A program made the position numbers and the translations under genes. From Hellea sp965224755 (GTDB taxonomy: Bacteria; Pseudomonadota; Alphaproteobacteria; Caulobacterales; Maricaulaceae), in contig OZ245061.1 in the NCBI GenBank assembly GCA_965224755.1, forward strand, positions 2,232,001 to 2,296,000: DNA of 64,000 nucleotides, written 5' to 3'. Shown here piece after piece: positions 43,200 to 50,420 of the stretch. The notes under the pieces are model-generated. The model saw nothing but the letters and a program-made list of their open reading frames with translations. It did not search any database and was not told where the DNA came from. Each line of letters starts with the position of its first letter. The stretch's first letter is position 1.

Positions 43200-43248
43200 G
43201 TCTTGCTTTTTGTTCTTGGCTGGAGAGTCTTGCTTTTTGTTCTTGGCT
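43200..43248 (+). repeat. 27-bp-spaced tandem duplication in the symporter 5' end
   Basis: The 22 bases starting GTCTTGCTTTTTGTTC occur at 43200-43221 and again at 43227-43248. They encode part of the first membrane helix (VLLFVLG). The repeat alone would keep the frame, but the bases after the second copy shift it by one. Confidence 0.85.
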
Positions 43249-44769
43249 TTTGCGCGGCGAAAATCTGAAAATGCCAAGGACTATTTTTTAGGCGGCAACA
43301 CCATGCCGTTTTGGGTTGTTGCAATATCAATTTTGGCAACGTCGCAATCCGCCGCCACATTTCTGGGCGGGCCCGATCAAGGCTACCGCGGCAACTACAC
43401 CTATCTGGCAACAAATATCGGCACGATTATAGCCGCTATATTTGTTGCTAAAGTTCTGATCCCTAAATTCTATGCTCTCAAAGTTACCACCGTTTATGAA
43501 TTGCTGGCTAACCGGTTTAACGACAATACGATGCGGGCTGCGGGCGGCATGTATCTCGTCGGGCGGGTCTTCGCCAGCGGCTCCCGGCTTTTTCTCGCCG
43601 CCATCGCTGTGGCGATGATTTTATTTTCCAATATAGATGCGGGCAGTATTATTATCTCTGCTTTTTTGATGATGGTCTTAGGCTTTTCTATCACGTTTTT
43701 AGGCGGGATTAAATCTGTGATCTGGAGCGACCTTATCCAGTTTCTCATTTATTGGGGCGCGGCGATCGCGGTTTTATTTATCCTCTGGAAAGCTATTCCG
43801 GCAGGCGGCGCCGAGATTATTGAAGGCCTTAAAAACGCCCCCACGGATGATGGCGACATAGAAAACAAATTGAAATTCTTCGACTTTAGCTTCGACTTTA
43901 CAAAACCCTTTGCCATGATCTCTGTTCTGACGGGAATGACTCTCTTGGCGACGGCGAGTTTTGGTATGGATCAGGATATGACCCAGCGTGTGCTGACCTG
44001 CAAAAATGAAAAAGACGGCGCGCGGGCGCTTATCATTGCGGCGGTTATTAGTATCCCGGTGGTCTGGGTGTTTGTCTCTATCGGGCAATTATTGCATGTG
44101 TTTTACGAGCGGCCTGACTTGATGGGAGCGGGCATAACCAGCGCAGCGGAGCGCGAATTTAGCGGCGAGAAAATAACTATTTTCATGCACTATATTTTAG
44201 GCGAACTCCCGGCAGGTATGCGCGGGCTTGTCACTGTGGGCGTCATTGCCGCCGCCGTATCAACCATTAACTCCGGGCTTAATTCGATGTCCTCCGTGAT
44301 CGTCGAGGATTTTTACCGACCCTGGAAAAATAGATCAATGAAAAATAGGCGCGCAAAAGCCTCTGAAATGCATTTTGTCCGCGCCGGCCAGGTCTCTATG
44401 GGGGTGGTCGGTATTGCATTATTCTTGATGTCGGTTTTGTGTTTTTACTGGCAACGCTATACGGATATGCCGCTGCTCGATTTCGCGCTCTCGGTGATGG
44501 TGTTTTCATATTCGGGGCTACTAGGTGTTTATTTCACGGTCTTGTTCACCAAACGGGGCTCGCATGCTTCCGTATTATGGGCCCTAGCCATCGGGTTTTT
44601 AGTCACCCTGTTTATGCAGGCCTTTATCCTTGATAACCTGCCCATACCGGAAAGCTGGAAAGCCGTGAAAAACCTCGCCTTCTCATGGAAATTATGTATC
44701 GGCACATTGATAGCATTTTTGGTCTGCGTAGCCGGTAATGATAATAATTTAAAAGCGAAGACGGCGTGA
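43210..44769 (+). CDS. Sodium:solute symporter, N-terminus frameshifted
   Basis: A 519-codon open frame of the SSS family with about 13 membrane helices. It has KDYFLGGNTMPFW, the sodium-site region SILATSQSAATFLGGPDQGY, GSRLFLAAIAVAM and the late VAAAVSTINSGLNS. The natural start is surely ATG 43149 (protein beginning AESFTGLDWVVIGGYIVLLF), but that frame stops at 43266 after the tandem duplication and a one-base shift. Only the weak TTG 43210 or an internal ATG (43302) opens the long frame. The gene is therefore damaged, recently evolved, or mis-sequenced. The serine hydrolase gene overlaps its stop (GTGA), so the two form an operon. The substrate is unknown; neighbours suggest amino sugar, amino acid or peptide. 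Confidence 0.8.
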   Translation: MFLAGESCFLFLAFARRKSENAKDYFLGGNTMPFWVVAISILATSQSAATFLGGPDQGYRGNYTYLATNIGTIIAAIFVAKVLIPKFYALKVTTVYELLANRFNDNTMRAAGGMYLVGRVFASGSRLFLAAIAVAMILFSNIDAGSIIISAFLMMVLGFSITFLGGIKSVIWSDLIQFLIYWGAAIAVLFILWKAIPAGGAEIIEGLKNAPTDDGDIENKLKFFDFSFDFTKPFAMISVLTGMTLLATASFGMDQDMTQRVLTCKNEKDGARALIIAAVISIPVVWVFVSIGQLLHVFYERPDLMGAGITSAAEREFSGEKITIFMHYILGELPAGMRGLVTVGVIAAAVSTINSGLNSMSSVIVEDFYRPWKNRSMKNRRAKASEMHFVRAGQVSMGVVGIALFLMSVLCFYWQRYTDMPLLDFALSVMVFSYSGLLGVYFTVLFTKRGSHASVLWALAIGFLVTLFMQAFILDNLPIPESWKAVKNLAFSWKLCIGTLIAFLVCVAGNDNNLKAKTA

Positions 44770-46376
44770 AAAACTTTCTTACAGGGACAGCATTATTGGG
44801 CGCTTTGTTGTGCGTTTCATGTGCGAGCACGAACGCGCAACAGCTAAAGCCGCAGACCATAGAGCGCGCCCAAAGCTCGGCCCCTCTTAGCGATAGCGAA
44901 ATCACGCAAATCGCTGAGCGGGCCTTGCTAGCCTTTAAAACCCCCGGCATGTCTGTGGGGGTTGTTAAAGACGGCAAGACTATATTCACAGGCGGGTTCG
45001 GTATTCGCGATATGGACAGCAAGGCGGGCGTAGACGGAGACACTTTGTTTCGTATTGCCTCCACCAGTAAAGCTTTCACCTCTGCTGCGCTCGCTATATT
45101 GGTGGATGAGGGCAAGCTGGACTGGGATCAAACAGTCATATCCGTTTTGCCCAATTTCCGCATGATGGACGCGTGGGTGACGCGCGAATTTACCGTGCGC
45201 GATTTACTGGTGCACCGCAGCGGACTTGGTATTGGAGCCGGGGATTTGATGCTATGGCCGGAGCCGTCCGGTTTTACCCGCGATGAAATTATCCATAATT
45301 TACGCTACCTCAAATCTACGTCAAGTTTTCGCTCACGCTATGCCTATGATAACCTTCTCTATATTGTAGCCGGTGATGTGGTAACCAAGGCCAGCGGTGT
45401 TCCCTATGAGGAATTTGTCCAAAAACGGATAATGGACACCCTCGATATGGACTGTTTTGGCGGCAGGATTGCCAAACAGGATCTGGACAATGTCGCTATC
45501 CCTTACGGATTTATCGAAGGCAAAATACAGGCCATTCCCCGCAATAAAGTCACAGGAAAAATTACGGCTTCACACCCGGCGGGCGGGCTGGCTTGTAATG
45601 CAAAGGGCATGAGCAACTGGATGTTAGCGCAACTCGGCGGCGGTGTCGGATCCAATGGTCAACGCATTTTTAGTGAAAAACAACGCGATGAAATGTGGAC
45701 ATCACAGACCATTTTGCGGGTCTCCAAATCCGAACGAGCCAATGACAACACCCATTTCAAAACTTACGCTCTGGGTTGGCGCAAGGAAGACATGCACGGG
45801 CTGGAGGTCATTTCCCACACCGGAACGCTGTCGGGATTTCAGGCCTATGTAGTTTTGGTGCCGGAACTGGATTTAGGTATCACTATCCTCAATAACGGCT
45901 CCAATTACGGGGCGCGCACATCGGTCATGCAAAGCATTGTCAAAGCTTATATGGGACAACCCAAAACCGATTGGGTCGGGCATTATAAAGGCCTGCAAGA
46001 CAAGGCGGCAGCCGAAGGTAAAAGTCCGGCCACCAACTATGAGAGCGGCGGAACCGGCACGCTTGCCCGTCCACTATCGTCATATGCGGCCAGCTATAAA
46101 GACCCATGGTTTGGCATCGTCGACATAAAAATGAACGGTAACGCCTTGCGCTTCACCGCCCGCAAATCGGTTAACTTAAGCGGAACGCTGGAACCCTTTA
46201 ACGGCAACATCTTCATAGTCCGCTGGGACAATAGAGGCTTCAATGCTGACGCCTTCGCTAAGTTTGAAGCAGGCCCCAACGGCAAAATCAACGGCCTAAA
46301 AATGACACGCGTCGACCCCGGAGCCGATTGGAGTTTCGATTTTCAGGACTTGGGGTTTACGCGGGTTGAAGATTAG
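44766..46376 (+). CDS. Exported serine hydrolase (class C beta-lactamase/DD-peptidase fold)
   Basis: A 536-residue exported protein. It has a signal peptide (Cys19 may be lipidated, or cleavage follows TNA), nucleophile Ser99 with Lys102 (STSK), the second motif Tyr194-Asp-Asn196 in YAYDN, and the third motif HTG in VISHTGTLSGF. A C-terminal beta domain (about 415-536) resembles the extra domain of D-aminopeptidase-type enzymes. Such proteins act as esterases, DD-peptidases or D-aminopeptidases. It is translationally coupled to the symporter. Its last codons were duplicated: a 17-codon remnant sits at 50325-50378. Confidence 0.9.
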   Translation: MKNFLTGTALLGALLCVSCASTNAQQLKPQTIERAQSSAPLSDSEITQIAERALLAFKTPGMSVGVVKDGKTIFTGGFGIRDMDSKAGVDGDTLFRIASTSKAFTSAALAILVDEGKLDWDQTVISVLPNFRMMDAWVTREFTVRDLLVHRSGLGIGAGDLMLWPEPSGFTRDEIIHNLRYLKSTSSFRSRYAYDNLLYIVAGDVVTKASGVPYEEFVQKRIMDTLDMDCFGGRIAKQDLDNVAIPYGFIEGKIQAIPRNKVTGKITASHPAGGLACNAKGMSNWMLAQLGGGVGSNGQRIFSEKQRDEMWTSQTILRVSKSERANDNTHFKTYALGWRKEDMHGLEVISHTGTLSGFQAYVVLVPELDLGITILNNGSNYGARTSVMQSIVKAYMGQPKTDWVGHYKGLQDKAAAEGKSPATNYESGGTGTLARPLSSYAASYKDPWFGIVDIKMNGNALRFTARKSVNLSGTLEPFNGNIFIVRWDNRGFNADAFAKFEAGPNGKINGLKMTRVDPGADWSFDFQDLGFTRVED

Positions 46377-46418
46377 TCACCACCGGTTTTGCGCAAGATA
46401 CGGCCATAAACAGGCGCT
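46323..46418. repeat. 96-bp direct repeat, left copy (hydrolase end plus D-aminoacylase end)
   Basis: These 96 bases match 50325-50420 with 8 mismatches and no gap. They hold the last 18 codons of the serine hydrolase. On the minus strand (46373-46418) they also hold the last 14 codons of a D-aminoacylase remnant, reading APVYGRILRKTGGD then stop. At its right edge, GGCGCT joins directly to the sequence that precedes tRNA-Ala. This marks the junction of a tandem duplication. Confidence 0.9.
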
Positions 46419-46448
46419 GTGAATTGACTACACAGCGCTCACGTTTAG

Positions 46449-46522
46449 GGGGCCTTAGCCCAGCTGGTAGAGCGCTTCGCTGGCAGCGAAGAGGTCAAGA
46501 GTTCGACTCCCTTAAGGCTCCA
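46449..46522 (+). pseudogene. Degenerate second tRNA-Ala (GGC)
   Basis: This is a near copy of the tRNA at 42854 with its upstream sequence (46413-46448). The differences damage it: a C-A mismatch in the D-stem, an A-C mismatch in the T-stem, one extra base between the T-stem and the acceptor stem, no encoded CCA (ACA instead), and no -35 box. The anticodon arm is intact. Differences cluster in the 3' third. I judge it a pseudogene. Confidence 0.8.
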
Positions 46523-46583
46523 CACCCCCACTTCATATTCTCCTGCGGATCGGTTCACCTGTCAGCCTCTGAATACGGGTTGG

Positions 46584-47672
46584 CTAGTCTCGAAAAAGTT
46601 CACCCACTTTTTGAGAGAAAACAACAGCGCCTACCGGGTTCATGTGGTCAGGATTATAAAAATTGATCTGTGAGCGCCGTGGTAAGTTTGCGTAAAAAAG
46701 GCCTAAGTCTTCTGGGTTCTCCCAAATATCATAGGCATAACCCTCCTTGAGAAAACGATTCATAAAATAACGCTCATCAAGCCCCCAATCATTTAGCGTA
46801 GGCGAAATCACGCTTTGCGCGCAGGTGACATTCGCTTCGAGAAATTCGGATAGATCCGCATAGTCAGCACCGGGGTTGTATTTTGCAATCAATTTTGATG
46901 TTATTTCCGGGACGGGCGCAATAATAATATCCAGTTCCATCCCCCGAAGTTTTAAATCCGTGCAAAAGCGGCGCAAATTATTTTTGTTTTGTGGATTGAT
47001 TTTTGCCGTATTTAAAACGGGGGCCAGATTGCTTTCACTAACCATTGGGAAAGCCTCTAACCGCTGTTTCACCTGTGCTAAAGAGAGTGATGTTATTTTA
47101 TCGTGGTGAAGCCGCCGTTGTTTTTGATATAATTCTTTACTGAGCTTGAGTGGCGGCAAGCCTGCCTCTATATTTTCAATCCAAGCATCACTGATTTTTT
47201 TTTGCATATTTGAATCTGATAAAATTGCCCGCGCATAGTCAAGACGTTTGTCATGCTGTCCAAGCTTTAGTGGCACGCCCGCATCTGCCACCCAAATCAA
47301 ACGCTTTGGCGACAGGTTTTCTTTAGCGAGGAACGTCATAAATGGATGTAAGAAATCTGTATTCCATGTTGGGAGAGCGCATATAGCAACACGCTTTTTA
47401 CCAAGTGTGCTTTTAAGAACATAGAGATCAATTGCGGCATAGGCATGGGAGCTACCAATAATAACTATATCGATATTTTGGCCGTGTTTTAAGGCAACAC
47501 AACCCTCTGCAGCTTTACTGTGCAGCCCCATTAAAAATTCATCTTCTTGCACAATTTGGCTTAATCTTTTGGCATGGGGATCAGGTCTCTGCATTCCGTG
47601 AATGAGGTAATTCATCGGCCAAATGATCAGTATTATAACCAGAATAAAGAATAACGGTTTAGGGTTTCTCAA
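46584..47672 (-). CDS. SGNH/AlgJ-like protein partner of MBOAT
   Basis: A 362-residue protein with one N-terminal membrane helix (about residues 7-25) and a periplasmic domain. IIGSSHAYAAID places a Ser at 74/75 where SGNH enzymes have their nucleophile. NPDHMNPVGA near residues 340-349 supplies the Asp/His pair. Proteins of this type (AlgJ, AlgX, DltD, PatB) work with an MBOAT protein to move acyl or alanyl groups onto extracellular polymers. The MBOAT gene lies 15 bases upstream in the same operon. Base use is visibly more A/T-rich than in the core genes. Confidence 0.8.
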   Translation of the reverse strand: MRNPKPLFFILVIILIIWPMNYLIHGMQRPDPHAKRLSQIVQEDEFLMGLHSKAAEGCVALKHGQNIDIVIIGSSHAYAAIDLYVLKSTLGKKRVAICALPTWNTDFLHPFMTFLAKENLSPKRLIWVADAGVPLKLGQHDKRLDYARAILSDSNMQKKISDAWIENIEAGLPPLKLSKELYQKQRRLHHDKITSLSLAQVKQRLEAFPMVSESNLAPVLNTAKINPQNKNNLRRFCTDLKLRGMELDIIIAPVPEITSKLIAKYNPGADYADLSEFLEANVTCAQSVISPTLNDWGLDERYFMNRFLKEGYAYDIWENPEDLGLFYANLPRRSQINFYNPDHMNPVGAVVFSQKVGELFRD

Positions 47673-47687
47673 ATCTCTCTCCTTGCT

Positions 47688-49154
47688 TTAAAACTGAAAA
47701 TAAACAAATGGCGTACTGAGGCCGGCAAAATAAAATGAGGCCATGAATAAAAGGCAAAAGAAAATCAGCCAGCCATAATTGGCTTGCCACAGAGGCGGCC
47801 TGTGACCCAAAATATGCCGATCACGATGCGCCGAGCCGCCGGACAATAAAACCTGCGTTGAAATTTCAATTCGCAAACAGATAATCATAAAAACAATAAA
47901 AATAATATTGACCCAGCCCTGCAAAGATAACCCCACTATGCCTTCAGCTAAGGAAGAGACAGACACCAGCTTTCTTAAAATTACCTTGGCCACATAAAAA
48001 TCAGGCGCTGTGAAAATAACTCCCATAATCATAAAGAAAGACAGGCTCAGCAAGACTGTAAAAAAAGTTCTGCCGGCCGGGCTAAAAATTGAAAATAGGC
48101 GAGTTGTCACAAACATCGACATCCATACAAGGATACCCCAAAAGAAAAATTGAATATTATTGCCGTGCCACAAGCTAGAAATTGTGATTGCAAAAAACAT
48201 GGATATTCCAGCGCCCATCGGCCATTTATCCGTCAGGCGCCTGAGCGGCGCATATATATGATCCCTGACAAAATGATGAAATGTAATATGCCAGCGCGTC
48301 CAAAACTGCCTGAGTGAATTAGCCCGGAAAGGTGCGTTAAAATTAGCAGGCAGACGCAAGCCGATGAGCAGACCAATCCCGACCGCCATCTCGCTATAAC
48401 CGCAAAAATCAAAATACACACGCGGCGGTGCGATAAGGGCAAGCTGCCAAGCCTCGACTATGGTTAAATCACCAAAAGCCGCTTTTGACATGAGCGGCGT
48501 GGCAATACGCCCAAGGCTGTCAGCGAGCACCACTTTTTTAAACAGCCCTAAGGAAAACCAGCCTATACCCTGACACGCCATATTCAGACGGGCCTCCAAA
48601 GTAATCCCGCTTAGAATGCGGGCAAATTCTCGTGTCATCCGTTTGTGCGTGACGATGGGCCCTGCCAAAAGCTGAGGAAAAAACATAATGAACCCGGCAT
48701 AACTGATCAGTGATGTCACTGACGCGCGCCCGCGCCTTAAGTCCAGTAAATATCCGATTTGCTGAAAAATATAAAAGGAAATTCCGAGCGGTATAAGCAG
48801 GCCGGGCTGCTTGGCTTGTATCCAGCCATAGCTATTCCACAAATCAATGATAGAGGCTCCATATTTCCAAATGGCCAATGCCGAAAGATTAAGACCGATA
48901 GCAATCCATAAAAACAAAGGCGAATGTGTTTTTGATTTAAACCGCTCGTACAAATAGGCCATGCACCAGCTCATGACAATTAGGGCTAGCAACAGCAGCA
49001 AATGAGGGATCGAACCAAGGCCGTAAAAGATTATGGAGGTTATTAAGATCGCCGGGAGAAACAACTGTTTTTGCTTAAAAGCAGAAGCGGCAACAAGCAG
49101 AGCCAGTGCAAGCGGCAAAAAATAAAATAAAAAATCATATGTCGCAAATGACAT
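47688..49154 (-). CDS. MBOAT family acyltransferase (AlgI/DltB-like)
   Basis: A 488-residue protein with about 11 membrane helices. It begins FATYDFLFYFLPLAL, has FIMFFPQLLAGPI, FDFCGYSEMAVGIG, the His-containing FWTRWHITF (His289) and the catalytic His330 in SSLWHGNN. In AlgI and DltB these residues line the tunnel that passes an acyl or alanyl group across the membrane to the SGNH partner. The target here is unknown: no alginate, teichoic acid or capsule gene is nearby. It is the first gene of the minus-strand pair and diverges from the dioxygenase gene. Confidence 0.9.
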   Translation of the reverse strand: MSFATYDFLFYFLPLALALLVAASAFKQKQLFLPAILITSIIFYGLGSIPHLLLLLALIVMSWCMAYLYERFKSKTHSPLFLWIAIGLNLSALAIWKYGASIIDLWNSYGWIQAKQPGLLIPLGISFYIFQQIGYLLDLRRGRASVTSLISYAGFIMFFPQLLAGPIVTHKRMTREFARILSGITLEARLNMACQGIGWFSLGLFKKVVLADSLGRIATPLMSKAAFGDLTIVEAWQLALIAPPRVYFDFCGYSEMAVGIGLLIGLRLPANFNAPFRANSLRQFWTRWHITFHHFVRDHIYAPLRRLTDKWPMGAGISMFFAITISSLWHGNNIQFFFWGILVWMSMFVTTRLFSIFSPAGRTFFTVLLSLSFFMIMGVIFTAPDFYVAKVILRKLVSVSSLAEGIVGLSLQGWVNIIFIVFMIICLRIEISTQVLLSGGSAHRDRHILGHRPPLWQANYGWLIFFCLLFMASFYFAGLSTPFVYFQF

Positions 49155-49219
49155 AAATTTATACGATGCTAGGGGAAATCATTGTTGGATCACTTATTCG
49201 CTCTAAACCTTTAAGTATA

Positions 49220-49240
49220 TTGTCTATAAACTATAGACAA
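49220..49240. promoter_or_regulatory. 21-bp palindrome between MBOAT and dioxygenase genes
   Basis: TTGTCTATA-AAC-TATAGACAA has perfect 9-base arms and sits in the 134-base divergent region. It is a strong candidate operator controlling both sides of the cassette. No regulator gene is in the cassette. Confidence 0.6.
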
Positions 49241-49288
49241 GCCTAAAAAGAGGGGCTAATTTCTGGGGACTATAAAGCTGGGGCCGAA

Positions 49289-50308
49289 ATGGATATCACA
49301 CACCTCAATAATGCCGTGCAGGTTACGGGATGCGATCTTGAGAAAGATGAGGACTGCATAGAGCTTGGTCATATTTTGGCCGATGAATGTGTCTTGCTTG
49401 TCAAGGATAGCGTGTCTGAAAAACGGCTATATGATATTCATTCGCTTTGGGGGCAGCCAAGCTTCGCGATCATTCACCGCTATGTGAGCGAGCGGCGACT
49501 CACTGGGCGGCATTGGCGCAACCTACTTTTAAATCTTGGCTATGCGTCAACAGCGGTTGATCATTTCGCCAATAAATCAGGGATGTCCCGGGTGAGTTTT
49601 GAAAAAAACAAACGGGGTAAGCCCACAGGTAATTTTACCAATGGCGAGCTGGATTGGCACAGCGATCAACAAGCCTATCATGATAATCACCGCGTCGTTA
49701 GCCTGATGAGTCTCTGGGGCACAAAAAACAGCCAAACTTCATTTCTTTGCACAGCAAAGCCTTATGCAAAATTAAATCATGAAGACAAGTCTATGGTTGA
49801 TGAACTTGTCACGGTTTGGAATTGGGACGGCGGAAAAATGGCACCCGATCTTATACCCTCCCAAAGAGAAATTGTTCATTATAATATTATCCCTTATTCT
49901 GATATGGAGTGCGCGCTTGTTGATCAAACGGCGACAGGGATCAAAGGCATTCGCTTCCCAAGCCATTGCTTTAGCCATTTCAAAGGCATGTCCACCGCCG
50001 AAAGCCAGCGCTATAAAGATCATCTGTGGGAAATTTTACACCGGCCTGAATATGTTTACACCCATGACTGGGAAGACGGCGAGATAATGTTTATGGATCA
50101 AAACATCACCCTGCACGCTCGCCCTACCAATGTTCAGGATGGAAACAAAAGAACTTTGTGCCGCATGATTTCTTATCTTGATAAACTTTATCCCGGCAAC
50201 GGCCCCGCAGACCATGTCTTGTATGACGGCCAAAAACTGGACCATGAAACCTTTGCTAAAATGGTGGATGAACAGCGCAGATCTGAATATTACGCCAAAG
50301 CGTCATAA
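49289..50308 (+). CDS. TauD/TfdA-like Fe(II)/2-oxoglutarate dioxygenase
   Basis: A 339-residue soluble enzyme of the TauD fold. The iron ligands are His124 and Asp126 in LDWHSDQQ and His276 in ITLHARP; Arg288 or Arg292 (KRTLCRM) would bind 2-oxoglutarate. Family members hydroxylate or desaturate small molecules, amino acids and peptides, including carrier-bound ones. There is no signal peptide, so it acts in the cytosol. It diverges from MBOAT/SGNH and ends 17 bases before the hydrolase remnant. The substrate is unknown. Confidence 0.88.
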   Translation: MDITHLNNAVQVTGCDLEKDEDCIELGHILADECVLLVKDSVSEKRLYDIHSLWGQPSFAIIHRYVSERRLTGRHWRNLLLNLGYASTAVDHFANKSGMSRVSFEKNKRGKPTGNFTNGELDWHSDQQAYHDNHRVVSLMSLWGTKNSQTSFLCTAKPYAKLNHEDKSMVDELVTVWNWDGGKMAPDLIPSQREIVHYNIIPYSDMECALVDQTATGIKGIRFPSHCFSHFKGMSTAESQRYKDHLWEILHRPEYVYTHDWEDGEIMFMDQNITLHARPTNVQDGNKRTLCRMISYLDKLYPGNGPADHVLYDGQKLDHETFAKMVDEQRRSEYYAKAS

Positions 50309-50324
50309 ACGTCTAATATTCCGG

Positions 50325-50378
50325 GCCGATTGGAGTTTTGATTTTCAGGATTTGGGGTTTACGCGTCTTGAAGATTAG
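50325..50378 (+). pseudogene. Remnant of serine hydrolase C-terminus (17 codons)
   Basis: In frame this reads ADWSFDFQDLGFTRLED then TAG. It differs from the C-terminus of the intact hydrolase gene (ending 46376) at one residue (Leu for Val). No start or upstream part survives. It is the end of a lost second hydrolase copy. Confidence 0.88.
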
Positions 50379-50420
50379 TCACCATCGGTTTTGCGCAAGA
50401 TGCGTCCGTAAACAGGCGCT
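50325..50420. repeat. 96-bp direct repeat, right copy
   Basis: This is the partner of 46323-46418 (8 mismatches). It is the original boundary between the ends of the two convergent genes: the hydrolase 3' end on the plus strand and the D-aminoacylase 3' end on the minus strand. Downstream the D-aminoacylase gene is intact. Upstream, the hydrolase copy has been cut off by the dioxygenase cassette. Confidence 0.9.

Noticed and set aside
46449..46522. Second functional tRNA-Ala gene
   Set aside because: Mismatches in the D- and T-stems, an extra base before the acceptor strand, no CCA and no -35 box; better read as a duplicated and decayed copy.
46584..50308. Insertion sequence or transposon carrying the MBOAT cassette
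   Set aside because: No transposase or terminal inverted repeats; the flanking repeats are pieces of the neighbouring genes and fit duplication and replacement better.
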